Counted from the first letter of the stretch, positions 50,014 through 58,919 are shown. The stretch: DNA of 64,000 nucleotides from Fictibacillus macauensis ZFHKF-1 (GCF_000269865.1 NZ_AKKV01000036.1:62001-126000); one strand, 5' to 3'. The notes: generated by a model from the sequence alone, not told the origin. Translations and numbers: made by a program.

Positions 50014-50080
50014 AAAGTTGTTAAAAACGTTAAGAAAAAATTTAACAAACTTTACACTCTTGCTTACAGGAGGATTTACT

Positions 50081-51547
50081 ATGACGAAGATGTACATCAA
50101 TGGAGAATGGACAGCGTCCATTAGCGGTAAGACACGTGATATTATGAATCCATTTAATCAAGAAATTGTGGCAACTGTCGCTGAAGGAAATGAACAAGAT
50201 GCCCGAGCGGCCATTGCGGCTGCGAGAACAGCATTTGACGACGGTCCGTGGCGTCACACACCAGCTAACGAACGTGGAGCCATCGTAGCAAAAATTGCAG
50301 CGCTTATTTTACGTGATAAAGAAGAGCTAGCAACCTTAGAGTCGCTTGATACCGGCAAAACAATCATTGAAAGCCGAGGCGATATGGAGGATATTGCGTC
50401 TGTATTTCAATACTATGCAGGGTTAGCAGATAAGGATCAAGGAGAAGTGTTAGCATCACCGATTCCTGATTCCAAAAGCATCGCCGTACGCGAACCAGTT
50501 GGTGTGTGTGGACAGATTACACCTTGGAATTATCCATTATTACAAGCGTCTTGGAAGCTTGCGCCGGCATTAGTGGCAGGAAATACAATCGTTATTAAAC
50601 CAAGTGAGATTACACCGTTAACGACAATTAAAGTAACAGAATTAATAGAAGAAGCCGGTGTACCTAAGGGAGTTGTCAATCTCGTATTAGGTAAAGGATC
50701 TGAAGTCGGCCACGAATTGGCGATTCACCGCGATGTCGACTTGATCTCCTTTACAGGCGGCCTAGAAACAGGTCGATCCATCATGCAGGCGGCGAGTACA
50801 AATTTTAAGAAAATCGCCTTAGAACTTGGTGGAAAAAATCCAAATATCGTATTTGCAGACAGCGATTTTGATACGGCTGTTGATCAGGCACTAAATGCCG
50901 TCTATTTTCATGCCGGGCAAGTTTGCTCAGCTGGTGCACGTTTATTAGTAGAAGATTCAATTCATGATGATTTCGTTGAAGCGCTTGTTGAACGTGTGAA
51001 GCGCATTAAGCTTGGCAATGGATTTGATGAAGGGACAGAGTCAGGACCGCTAATTTCTGCAGAACATCGAGAAAAAGTAGAAAATTATGTGGCGATTGGT
51101 GTAAAAGAAGGTGCCATGTTACGCGCTGGTGGAAAACGTCCAGAAGACGAAGCGTTACAAAATGGCTTTTTCTATGAACCTACCATTTTTACAAACTGCC
51201 ATTCTTCAATGAGAATTGTGCAGGAAGAAGTGTTTGGTCCTGTCTTAACGGTAGAGCGCTTTTCCACAGAGGAAGAAGTGATTACGCTTGCGAACAATAC
51301 CATTTATGGTTTAGCTGGTGCTGTTTGGAGTAATGACATTGTCAAAGCAGAACGCGTTGCGGCTGCACTTCGTATGGGAACGGTATGGATTAACGATTTC
51401 CATCCTTATTTTGCACAAGCGCCTTGGGGTGGTTATAAGCAATCTGGCATTGGTAGGGAGCTCGGAAAAACAGGTCTAGAGGAATATACAGAGTTAAAGC
51501 ATGTGTATCAAAATACAAATCCACAGCCAGTCGGTTGGTTTAAATAA
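50081..51547 (+). CDS. gbsA: betaine-aldehyde dehydrogenase
   Basis: A 488-residue NAD-dependent aldehyde dehydrogenase that oxidises glycine betaine aldehyde to glycine betaine. The catalytic Cys is in AGQVCSAGARL (about residue 282), the Glu in LELGGKNPNIVF (about 248), and TPWNYPLLQ and SFTGGLETGRS are the cofactor motifs. ATG 50081 follows AGGAGGA; the frame extends 21 codons further into the leader without support. It is first in the gbsAB operon behind the divergent gbsR, an osmoprotection locus. Confidence 0.95.
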   Translation: MTKMYINGEWTASISGKTRDIMNPFNQEIVATVAEGNEQDARAAIAAARTAFDDGPWRHTPANERGAIVAKIAALILRDKEELATLESLDTGKTIIESRGDMEDIASVFQYYAGLADKDQGEVLASPIPDSKSIAVREPVGVCGQITPWNYPLLQASWKLAPALVAGNTIVIKPSEITPLTTIKVTELIEEAGVPKGVVNLVLGKGSEVGHELAIHRDVDLISFTGGLETGRSIMQAASTNFKKIALELGGKNPNIVFADSDFDTAVDQALNAVYFHAGQVCSAGARLLVEDSIHDDFVEALVERVKRIKLGNGFDEGTESGPLISAEHREKVENYVAIGVKEGAMLRAGGKRPEDEALQNGFFYEPTIFTNCHSSMRIVQEEVFGPVLTVERFSTEEEVITLANNTIYGLAGAVWSNDIVKAERVAAALRMGTVWINDFHPYFAQAPWGGYKQSGIGRELGKTGLEEYTELKHVYQNTNPQPVGWFK

Positions 51548-51624
51548 GCGTTCGTTCATAAAATACTACATTCTGAAGGTGAGGTGAAGCGACTATTCAT
51601 TCTCTGAATAGCTCGCACATACGT

Positions 51625-52833
51625 ATGGCTTTAAATATGAAGGTAGAAAGCATGTACAACTTCCATACTTTTGAAATTCCAACAACGATTAAACACGGAA
51701 TCGGTTCAATCCAAAAGGTAGGCGAAGAAGTAAAAAATCTCGGTTGCAGTAAAGTATTGCTCGTAACCGATCCTGGCATTTATGGAGCAGGCGTTGTAAC
51801 ACCAGTAGAAGAAGCGCTACAAGGTGCAGGAGTAGAGGTCGTTCTTTTTAATAAAGTAGTGCCGAACCCTCCTGTTTCACTCGTCAATGAAGGATCCGCG
51901 CTGTATAAAGAACAAGGCTGTAACGGCTTAGTTGCTGTTGGTGGTGGAAGCTCGATGGATACGGCAAAAGCAATTGGTGTGGAAGCAACACACGAAGGTT
52001 CTGTACTTGATTATGAGGCAGCAGATGGAAAAAAACCACTCGAAAACCGCATTCCGCCACTAACAACGATTCCGACTACAGCTGGAACTGGCTCTGAAGT
52101 AACACAATGGGCAGTTATTACGGATGAAGAGCGTGAGTTTAAATTTAATACAGGTGGACCGCTAATTGCAGCCCATCTAACGATTATCGACCCAGAACTT
52201 CATACATCTATGCCACCACACGTAACCGCAATGACGGGAATTGATGCGCTTGCACATGCCATTGAGTGCTATACGATGAAATTCGCGCAACCCATTACAG
52301 ATGCGGTCGCACTGATGGCAATGGAATATGGTGCAAAGTATATTCGCCGTGCCTTTGCTGACGGTGATGATCTTGAAGCACGCTACGGAATGGCGCAAGC
52401 CGCGATGCTCGCCGGGCTCTCTTACGGAAGTGAATCTGCAGGTGCTGCTCATGCAATGAGCCAGACGCTCGGGGGTATCATCCCGGTTGCCCATGGTCAA
52501 TGTGTAGCGGCGATGATGGGGCCAGTTATGGAATATAACTGGAAAGGGAATCCAGAGAAATTTGCAAGAATGGCAAAGGCCTTCGGTATTCCAACAGAAT
52601 CATTAACAGTAGAAGAAGCAGCTAAAGCAGCTGTTCAATGGATGTATGAGCTTGTGGAAGACTTGGAAGTACCTACGCTAGAAGAGCAAGGTGTTTCTCC
52701 TGATCTTATTGATCGCTTATCTGATGAAGCGATGAAAGATCCGCAAACAGTCGGTAATCCACGTGACCTTCGTAAAGAAAACTATGTATGGATTTATGAA
52801 CGTTGCTTCAATTTAACACCAACAACGATTTAA
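51625..52833 (+). CDS. gbsB: choline dehydrogenase (type III, iron-containing alcohol dehydrogenase)
   Basis: A 402-residue iron-dependent alcohol dehydrogenase that oxidises choline to betaine aldehyde with NAD. GGGSSMDTAKAIG (about residue 109) binds NAD; the metal ligands are in GIDALAHAIECY (about 205) and GAAHAMSQTLGGIIPVAHGQ (within about residues 273-292). ALNMKVES at the start matches what I recall of B. subtilis GbsB and supports ATG 51625, although the only GGTGAGG site is some 40 bases upstream, with a 7-bp hairpin (CTATTCA/TGAATAG, 51591-51609) between. ATG 51652 after AAGGT is the alternative. Confidence 0.93.
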   Translation: MALNMKVESMYNFHTFEIPTTIKHGIGSIQKVGEEVKNLGCSKVLLVTDPGIYGAGVVTPVEEALQGAGVEVVLFNKVVPNPPVSLVNEGSALYKEQGCNGLVAVGGGSSMDTAKAIGVEATHEGSVLDYEAADGKKPLENRIPPLTTIPTTAGTGSEVTQWAVITDEEREFKFNTGGPLIAAHLTIIDPELHTSMPPHVTAMTGIDALAHAIECYTMKFAQPITDAVALMAMEYGAKYIRRAFADGDDLEARYGMAQAAMLAGLSYGSESAGAAHAMSQTLGGIIPVAHGQCVAAMMGPVMEYNWKGNPEKFARMAKAFGIPTESLTVEEAAKAAVQWMYELVEDLEVPTLEEQGVSPDLIDRLSDEAMKDPQTVGNPRDLRKENYVWIYERCFNLTPTTI

Positions 52834-52875
52834 CAGGCAATGAGGAGAGGCTAGGACATAAACAGCCTAATTCAT

Positions 52876-52918
52876 AAAAATGGCTTCATCATCGTTTTTG
52901 ATGCTGAAGCCATTTTTT
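52876..52918 (+). terminator. terminator of gbsAB
   Basis: Stem AAAAATGGCTTCA (52876-52888) with TGAAGCCATTTTTT (52904-52917), with further CATC/GATG pairing inside. Confidence 0.9.
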
Positions 52919-52944
52919 GGTCGCTTGTTATGTTCATTTTTAGA

Positions 52945-53070
52945 TTGTTTTGCGGTCAAGTATTCGCGCGCAAACAAAACATATCTCCCTCAGAGCAAGA
53001 GCAAGAGATCCAAAAGAGAGCAAATGAAGCGCTAAACTCGCGAATGCGTCACAAAACAGAGGAAATAGGG
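52945..53070. repeat. single-core relic of the 21-bp repeat element
   Basis: One core, TTCGCGCGCAAAC (52963-52975), identical to the end units of arrays 1 and 3, stands alone here; GAGCAAATGA, part of the module 3/4 leader, occurs at about 53020-53029. The rest is unrecognised A/G-rich sequence with GAGCAAGAGCAAGAG. It looks like a degenerate or minimal member of the same family. Confidence 0.5.
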
Positions 53071-53130
53071 TGTCCCAAGTCTTTTCTGTTCTTATAAAAA
53101 ATGAATTTTCTAAATAAAAAGTAAATGATG

Positions 53131-53159
53131 TTGACGCCTTAGATAGAACCTGTTACTCT
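53131..53159 (+). promoter_or_regulatory. candidate promoter of the T-box/ilvA transcript
   Basis: TTGACG (53131-53136) and TACTCT (53154-53159) at 17-base spacing, about 20 bases before the first T-box helix. Confidence 0.5.
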
Positions 53160-53175
53160 TATCATTAAAAAAATT

Positions 53176-53422
53176 AACGTCAATGACGAGAACAGTATGT
53201 TATAAGAGGACTCTAAAGAGAGCTGGAGTAGCTGAGAACCAGTGGGTGTCTATAACAGAAGATCCTCTCGAGAGACGTAATGCTGAACTGCATGATGTAA
53301 GCATTGCCGGGCAATCCGTTATCGTTGTATTTAAACAAGTGTCAGTAGTGGTTTGCTACTGGAACTAGGGTGGTAACGCGTGTATTAACTCGTCCCTACT
53401 ATTATAGGGGGCGAGTTTTTTT
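53176..53422 (+). ncRNA. T-box riboswitch, isoleucine specifier
   Basis: A T-box leader in front of ilvA. Stem I shows the loop-E pair AGTA (53194-53197) and GAA (53258-53260) around helix TGTTATA (53198-53204)/TATAACA (53251-53257); the next bases are G and then ATC (53262-53264), an isoleucine codon in the specifier position. A CAGTAG/CTACTG hairpin (53343-53361) precedes the T-box AGGGTGGTAACGCG (53367-53380), which varies from the usual GGAACCGCG. The terminator stem AACTCGTCCCT/AGGGGGCGAGTT (53388-53417) plus T run is the alternative fold. Uncharged tRNA-Ile should allow readthrough into ilvA. Confidence 0.93.
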
Positions 53423-53446
53423 GTTAGTGAAAGGAGATTGAGGAGG

Positions 53447-54712
53447 ATGAAATTGGAACAGCTAAAAGAAAAGGTACTCGTAGAGGATATTATGATCGCG
53501 GGTCAACGTATTAAGGACGTTGTTGTGCATACACCTCTTCAATACAATGCCTTATTATCAAAGCAATATGGATGCAAGCTCTATTTAAAGCGTGAAGATC
53601 AACAAATTGTACGTTCGTTTAAAATTCGAGGTGCCTATAATTGTATAAAGAAATTAAGTAAAGAGAAGCTAGCGCGGGGGGTTACGTGTGCAAGTGCAGG
53701 TAATCACGCCCAAGGGGTAGCCTACTCTTGTCAATTGTTAGGTGTGAATGGAAAGATTTTTATGCCAACGACAACCCCAAAGCAAAAAGTAAATCAAGTT
53801 GAATTTTTCGGAGGAAACCAGGTGGAGATTGTCTTAACTGGCGATACCTTTGATGATGCGTATGCAGAGGCTATGCTATGCTGTGAGGAAGAAAAGCGGA
53901 CCTTTATCCATCCATATGACGATTTAGACGTGATTGCGGGTCAAGGCACGACCGCTGTTGAGTTTCTCAACGATTGCGACGAACAAGTGGATTACGTATT
54001 TTTACCGATTGGCGGAGGTGGCTTAGCGGCTGGCGTTGGCACCTATGTAAAAAGTGTGTCGCCACAAACGAAAGTGATTGGTGTAGAGCCAGCAGGTGCT
54101 CCGGGTATGCATGAATCAAGGAAAAGCGGACAAGCCGTCGCACTTTCTACCATTGATCCTTTTGTAGATGGTGCCGCCGTTAAAAATGTTGGTAAGCTCA
54201 CCTATGAAATCTGTCAACACGTCATCGATGAAATTGCCGTTATTCCTGAAGGAAAAGTCTGCTCCACGTTGCTTTCTCTGTATAACCGGAACGCAATTGT
54301 CGCAGAACCAACGGGAGCTTTAGCATTAGCAGCCCTTGATCAGTATCGAGATCACTTGAAAGGTCGCACGGTTATTTGCGTGATAAGCGGTGGCAATAAT
54401 GATATTGGTCGCATGCAAGAAATTAAAGAGCGATCGATGATTTATGAAGGACTGCAGCATTATTTCATTGTTCATTTTCCACAGCGTGCCGGAGCGCTTC
54501 GCCAGTTTTTAGAAGAAGTGCTTGGACCAGATGATGATATTAATCGATTTGAATATACGAAGAAAAACAATAAAGAACGTGGACCTGCGCTTGTAGGTAT
54601 TGAATTAAAGCAAAAAGAAGAGTATCGCGGTTTAATGGAACGGTTATCAGCAAGTGGCTTTTCCTATCAAGAAGTAAATAAAGATCGCACACTATTTCAA
54701 CTATTAATCTAG
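53447..54712 (+). CDS. ilvA: threonine ammonia-lyase (threonine deaminase)
   Basis: A 421-residue PLP enzyme that converts threonine to 2-oxobutyrate, first step of isoleucine synthesis. The PLP Lys lies in RSFKIRGAYN (about residue 58), CASAGNHAQGVAYS (about 84) and PIGGGGLAAGVG (about 188) bind PLP phosphate, and one ACT-like regulatory domain (YFIVHFPQRAGALRQFLEEV, about 343-362) closes the protein, as in the short Bacillus type. ATG 53447 lies 11 bases from AAAGGAG; TTG 53453 would be six bases from AGGAGG and is an alternative. The upstream isoleucine T-box controls it. Confidence 0.95.
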   Translation: MKLEQLKEKVLVEDIMIAGQRIKDVVVHTPLQYNALLSKQYGCKLYLKREDQQIVRSFKIRGAYNCIKKLSKEKLARGVTCASAGNHAQGVAYSCQLLGVNGKIFMPTTTPKQKVNQVEFFGGNQVEIVLTGDTFDDAYAEAMLCCEEEKRTFIHPYDDLDVIAGQGTTAVEFLNDCDEQVDYVFLPIGGGGLAAGVGTYVKSVSPQTKVIGVEPAGAPGMHESRKSGQAVALSTIDPFVDGAAVKNVGKLTYEICQHVIDEIAVIPEGKVCSTLLSLYNRNAIVAEPTGALALAALDQYRDHLKGRTVICVISGGNNDIGRMQEIKERSMIYEGLQHYFIVHFPQRAGALRQFLEEVLGPDDDINRFEYTKKNNKERGPALVGIELKQKEEYRGLMERLSASGFSYQEVNKDRTLFQLLI

Positions 54713-54796
54713 TAGAAATTTCTCTGTATAATATATCCATTTTAACGTTTTCCAGTTATACTAATACAGTAAATGAAAAAGGGAAAGAGGATTAGG

Positions 54797-55600
54797 ATGA
54801 AAAAATGGAAAACGTATGGAAGTGCGATTGTATTCATGGTTTTAGTTGCCATGTTGCAGACTTCGGCAATAGGAGAGGCATCGTTTGTATTGCCTGTTAG
54901 CAAAAAGGTTCCTGCTGCGCAAAGTGGAGGCATTATCGGTAAAGATGATCGTCAGAAAATAGATCTCAGAAAGCAACCGTATGGCTCCATTGTTTACGTA
55001 TATGTAGGCAGTAAGCTGAAGGGCAAGGGAGATTATGCATCGGCTTGTTCCGGCACTGTTATTGCAAAAGATAAAGTCCTAACGAGCGCCGTCTGTCTAG
55101 AAAATATCAATACGCAAAAGACATTTACGAAAGGCGTAGTCGTACCTGGTTACAACAATGGCGGTGGTTATGGACTTTATAACATCAAAACATATTATGT
55201 GACTGGATACTGGCATCGTTATGCGTTCTATCCTGAAAACTTTGCCGTGCTTAAAATTGAAAAGTACAAGGGGAAAAACATTGGAGATGTGGTAAAGCCA
55301 CTTTCTATAAAGAAAGCTGGAAAGATGAAAGGTACTATAGTAAAAAACGCAGGCTACTCCACAACACGTGAAAAAGACCCCGGTCAGTGGGGAATGCAAG
55401 GAAAGATTTTAAACGAAACCGTTGATGAGCTCATGATGAATATAGATGTAGAACTTAGTCAAATTGGCTCACCTATTCTCAACCGTTCGAACGAAATTAA
55501 TGGCATCGTAGTCGGTTACACATATAATTCAACGATGAGCTTAGGACTTAAGGTGAATGATCAAATGGAATCCTTTGTTAAAAGTGTGATTAAAAAGTAA
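54797..55600 (+). CDS. V8-like serine protease homologue lacking the catalytic triad
   Basis: A 267-residue secreted protein with trypsin fold, paralogous to the intact protease at 55737. Signal peptide to about residue 28, then GGIIGKDDRQKI, a block shared with the paralogue near the pro-region end. The three catalytic residues are all replaced: TSAVCLEN has Val99 where the paralogue has His, ENFAVLKI has Asn148 instead of Asp, and LSQIGSP has Ile223 instead of Ser. Framework residues (CSGTVIAKDKVLT, QWGMQGKI) are kept and the frame is intact, so it is probably a folded pseudoenzyme. ATG 54797 after AGAGGATTAGG; the upstream ATG 54773 lies close to the promoter. Confidence 0.85.
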   Translation: MKKWKTYGSAIVFMVLVAMLQTSAIGEASFVLPVSKKVPAAQSGGIIGKDDRQKIDLRKQPYGSIVYVYVGSKLKGKGDYASACSGTVIAKDKVLTSAVCLENINTQKTFTKGVVVPGYNNGGGYGLYNIKTYYVTGYWHRYAFYPENFAVLKIEKYKGKNIGDVVKPLSIKKAGKMKGTIVKNAGYSTTREKDPGQWGMQGKILNETVDELMMNIDVELSQIGSPILNRSNEINGIVVGYTYNSTMSLGLKVNDQMESFVKSVIKK

Positions 55601-55606
55601 TGAGGG

Positions 55607-55644
55607 CTGTTCAGTAGAGAAAGAAAGCTACTGAACAGTTTTTT
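55607..55644 (+). terminator. terminator after the pseudo-protease
   Basis: Stem CTGTTCAGTAG (55608-55618) with CTACTGAACAG (55628-55638) plus T run. Confidence 0.92.
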
Positions 55645-55736
55645 CATAGTGTAAAAGTTTTACAATGAAGATTTGCTGTTTAGAACGTTTGTCGTTATAC
55701 TATCATAGAATCATAGTTGAGGAGGAGAGAAAAAAA

Positions 55737-56609
55737 GTGAAAAAATGGTTATCCGTTGCCGCCTGCAGTGTGGCAAGTATTGTGATGCTGTCACCAGTAG
55801 CGAATGCAAAAGAGGCACCAGCACAAAGCAACATTCAAATGATAAAGGCCGATCAACAAACCACAAGTCAACTAGCAATGAAGCATGTGCTTCAGTCTCC
55901 GAAACACTTTACAGCAGCAAAGAAAATTGATGGAATTATCGGCAAAGATGATCGCAAAAAAGTGAAAAGCACCGCATCTACTCCGCATCGTCAAATTGCC
56001 ATGCTACTATTACGAACGAATCAAAACAAAAATGTACTATGCAGTGGGACAGTTATTGCTAAAAATAAAGTATTAACGGCTGCACATTGCGTGAGCCAAA
56101 AAGGTGTAAAAATCCTAGGTGGTTACGTATACCCAGCAATAAATAGTAATAACATTTCTGAAAAATATGGCATGTATCCAACGAAAACGTTCTACATACC
56201 GAGTGGATGGAAGAAAAATGAAAACAGTAAGTATGATTATGCTGTCATTAAAGTTGGTACATTTAAAGGGAAGAATATCGGTACGAAAGTCGGCACATTA
56301 CCGCTAAAGAAAAAAACAAAGTTAGTTAACGCTACTGTAAAAACATACGGCTATCCAGGCGATAAAACGAAAAAAAATATTGCACAATGGGGCATGAAAG
56401 GAAAGATTGTCGGCGAAGACTCTTATTTTGCTTATAGCAAAATGGATGTAGCGGGTGGTCAATCGGGCTCTTCATTGCTAGATTCCTCTAATCACATTGT
56501 TGGTATTCTAGATTCCTATACGTGGACTGATTCAAAGCACGTATATAGCAAGTTTCATAAGTTTAATTCGACAGCGTATTCGTTCATTAAGAATGCCATG
56601 AAAAAATAA
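55737..56609 (+). CDS. secreted V8-like (glutamyl endopeptidase-type) serine protease
   Basis: A 290-residue secreted protease of the trypsin clan, S1B/V8-like. Signal peptide ends ANA-KEA (about residue 23), then a pro-region up to DGIIGKDDRKKV. The triad is complete: TAAHC (His117), KYDYAVIKV (Asp167) and GGQSGSS (Ser243). Glutamate-specific cleavage is typical of the group but not proven here. GTG 55737 is preceded by GAGGAGGAG; an open frame to 55665 crosses that site and is not used. It follows the dead paralogue, each with its own terminator, so they are separate transcripts. Confidence 0.88.
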   Translation: MKKWLSVAACSVASIVMLSPVANAKEAPAQSNIQMIKADQQTTSQLAMKHVLQSPKHFTAAKKIDGIIGKDDRKKVKSTASTPHRQIAMLLLRTNQNKNVLCSGTVIAKNKVLTAAHCVSQKGVKILGGYVYPAINSNNISEKYGMYPTKTFYIPSGWKKNENSKYDYAVIKVGTFKGKNIGTKVGTLPLKKKTKLVNATVKTYGYPGDKTKKNIAQWGMKGKIVGEDSYFAYSKMDVAGGQSGSSLLDSSNHIVGILDSYTWTDSKHVYSKFHKFNSTAYSFIKNAMKK

Positions 56610-56615
56610 CACGCA

Positions 56616-56657
56616 CGATGCTAACGGTGTAAACAGCCTGTTAGTATCGTTTTTTTT
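56616..56657 (+). terminator. terminator after the V8-like protease
   Basis: Stem CGATGCTAAC (56616-56625) with GTTAGTATCG (56640-56649) plus eight T. Confidence 0.88.
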
Positions 56658-56820
56658 ATTGCCTTTTTTAGATGAGGTACGAGAAGCTTAACTACTTACT
56701 ACAAAAGCCATACGAATGACCCACCACTTAAAAAAGAAGAATCGAAAAATAGTTCATGTGAAAGATGTCTTTTTCTTACTAATCTTGTAAAATTTTATGT
56801 GGATGAAATGGGGGATTGCG

Positions 56821-56937
56821 ATGAAAAAGTGGATTCTTGTTGTTGCGATTGGCTTAGCTAGTTTACTCATTTTGAGTCCTTTTGCAGCAACCATTGCAAA
56901 GGCAAATGATACAGTGGCGGAGTTAGTACACTACTAG
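56821..56937 (+). CDS. 38-residue secreted peptide or signal-peptide remnant
   Basis: ATG 56821, six bases after GGGGG, encodes 38 residues: a complete signal peptide (MKKWILVVAIGLASLLILSP, then FAATIAKA) and a short tail NDTVAELVHY. The size, export signal and short C-terminus resemble Bacillus exported signalling peptides (Phr, PapR). The head also resembles that of the V8-like protease 1.1 kb upstream (MKKWLSVAACSVASIVMLSP), so it could be what remains of a third protease copy. No receptor gene (Rap, PlcR-like) adjoins. It has its own terminator at 56988. Confidence 0.6.
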   Translation: MKKWILVVAIGLASLLILSPFAATIAKANDTVAELVHY

Positions 56938-56987
56938 ATGAAGAGCAGGGCTCATAGTGTAAGCGGTTACGAATACGAAATAAAGAG

Positions 56988-57025
56988 AAATTCGAACGAG
57001 ATCACGATGCGTTCGAATTTTTTTT
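56988..57025 (+). terminator. terminator after the 38-residue peptide
   Basis: Stem AAATTCGAACG (56988-56998) with CGTTCGAATTT (57010-57020) plus T run. Confidence 0.9.
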
Positions 57026-57136
57026 GTTTCTCTTTCTTTTAATACGGGTAACTTTTAGGTAGCAAACAATCGGTATATCTCATCGCAGGATTAGAAATAA
57101 TGGGAAGAATGATTGATAAAAGGAGACGAGGCAAGC

Positions 57137-58861
57137 ATGAAAAAAACGGTAGCCGATTTACTCGTAGAGGCACTTGTTAATGCAGGAATTAAACGAATTT
57201 ATGGAATTGTAGGAGACTCGTTAAATGCGGTGCTCGATTCCATTCGTGAGTCAGGAAAGATTGAGTGGATTTCAGTACGTCATGAAGAAGTAGCTGCTTT
57301 TGCAGCAGGATCAGAAGCGGCCTTAACGAATAGTATTGCGGTATGCGCAGGTAGTAGTGGTCCCGGGAATCTTCATTTAATTAATGGCTTATATGATTGT
57401 CATCGCAATCGTGTTCCTGTTTTAGCGATTGCCGCGCATATTCCAAGTAATGAAATTGGTGCGGAATATTTTCAACAAACACGTCCAGAGTTGTTGTTTC
57501 GCGACTGCAGTCACTATTGTGAAGTAGTAACGCGCAGCGAGCAAATGCCACGTATGATGACGATGGCCATGCAGCAAGCAATCGGGAAAAAAGGCGTCTC
57601 TGTTTTAATTTTACCAGGTGACGTAGCCGCACTTGAAGCAGAACATGAAGTGGCTGAAAATGTCGTTCATTATACAGAACCTGCGATTCTGCCTTCACAG
57701 CAGGAACTAGAACAACTTGCGCAGTATTTAAATGATAGTAAGAAAGTGACCGTCTTAGCAGGAGCGGGTTGCGAAGGTGCGCATACAGAAGTGATGGCCC
57801 TATGCGAGGAACTGCAAGCGCCTATGGTCATTGCGCTGCGTGGAAAAGAACACTTAGAATATGATAATCCATATTCTGTTGGCTTAACCGGATTAATCGG
57901 CTATGCTTCTGGGTATCATGCGATGATGGATTGTGACGTCTTACTCATGCTAGGAACGGACTTTCCCTATGCACAGTTTTTCCCTGAAAAGGCGAAAATT
58001 TTGCAAATCGATGTGCGTCCAGAACATCTCGGACGTCGTGCTCCGCTAACACTTGGTGTTTGTGGAAAGGTGTTGGATACGGCTGCAGCATTGCTTCCAC
58101 TCCTGTCTTCCAAGCGAAGCAGCAGTCATCTCAAAAAGCATGTGAAAGATTATGAAAAAGTACGCAAGGATCTTGATAAACTAGCTGTTGATAAAAAAGG
58201 TAAAGGACCCATTCATCCGCAGCATTTAACAAAAACGATTAGCGACTTAGCTCGTGAGGATGCAATTTTTACATGTGATGTAGGGACGCCTACGTTATGG
58301 GCGGCGCGTTATTTACAAATGAGTAAAGAGCGCCGGTTGCTTGGTTCCTTTACGCATGGAACGATGGCCAGTGCCCTACCACAGGCCATCGGCGCTCAAG
58401 TTTCTCATAGCGATCGCCAAGTTATTTCTTTATCGGGCGATGGCGGACTGTCGATGCTTATGGGTGATTTATTAACACTGAAGCAACATCAGCTGCCCGT
58501 TAAAATCGTAGTCTACAATAATGATGCGTTAAGCTTTGTTGAGTTAGAAATGAAAGTAGCGGGCTTTTTAGAAACTGGTACAGAGCTTGGTAAGACGAGC
58601 TTTGCCGGCATAGCTGAAAGCATTGGGATTAAAGGCTATACCGTAACCGCTCCTGGCGACTTAGAAGCAACTCTTACAGAAGCGCTCGCCCATGAAGGCC
58701 CTGCTTTAATTGATGTTGCTGTTAATCGTCAAGAGTTAGCAATGCCTCCGAAAATTGAATTTGGCCAAGCACATGGCTTTAGTTTATGGATGATGAAATC
58801 CGTCTTAAATGGAAAAGGCGATGAATTAATTAAATTAGCAAAAACAAACTTATTACGATAG
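57137..58861 (+). CDS. poxB: pyruvate oxidase/dehydrogenase (PoxB, YdaP-like)
   Basis: A 574-residue thiamine-diphosphate enzyme closely following E. coli PoxB in its N-terminus: GDSLNAVLDSIRESGKIEW, RHEEVAAFAAG and CAGSSGPGNLHLINGLYDCH. The TPP-binding motif GDGGLSMLMGDLLTLKQHQLPVKIVVYNN lies at about residues 434-462. It decarboxylates pyruvate to acetate and CO2 with FAD, passing electrons to quinone at the membrane, or to oxygen in oxidase types. The C-terminal tail resembles the lipid-binding part of PoxB only loosely. ATG 57137 follows AAAAGGAG; eight further codons upstream are open but unsupported. Single gene. Confidence 0.9.
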   Translation: MKKTVADLLVEALVNAGIKRIYGIVGDSLNAVLDSIRESGKIEWISVRHEEVAAFAAGSEAALTNSIAVCAGSSGPGNLHLINGLYDCHRNRVPVLAIAAHIPSNEIGAEYFQQTRPELLFRDCSHYCEVVTRSEQMPRMMTMAMQQAIGKKGVSVLILPGDVAALEAEHEVAENVVHYTEPAILPSQQELEQLAQYLNDSKKVTVLAGAGCEGAHTEVMALCEELQAPMVIALRGKEHLEYDNPYSVGLTGLIGYASGYHAMMDCDVLLMLGTDFPYAQFFPEKAKILQIDVRPEHLGRRAPLTLGVCGKVLDTAAALLPLLSSKRSSSHLKKHVKDYEKVRKDLDKLAVDKKGKGPIHPQHLTKTISDLAREDAIFTCDVGTPTLWAARYLQMSKERRLLGSFTHGTMASALPQAIGAQVSHSDRQVISLSGDGGLSMLMGDLLTLKQHQLPVKIVVYNNDALSFVELEMKVAGFLETGTELGKTSFAGIAESIGIKGYTVTAPGDLEATLTEALAHEGPALIDVAVNRQELAMPPKIEFGQAHGFSLWMMKSVLNGKGDELIKLAKTNLLR

Positions 58862-58871
58862 CAAACATACA

Positions 58872-58919
58872 GCACGATCCTCTTACTCTTCATTGTTAGG
58901 ATCGTGCTTCTCTTTTTTT
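58872..58919 (+). terminator. terminator after poxB
   Basis: Stem GCACGATCCT (58872-58881) with AGGATCGTGC (58898-58907), then a T-rich tract. Confidence 0.88.

Noticed and set aside
53183-53368. 61-codon ORF between gbsB and ilvA
   Set aside because: It coincides with the T-box riboswitch, whose paired elements explain the sequence.
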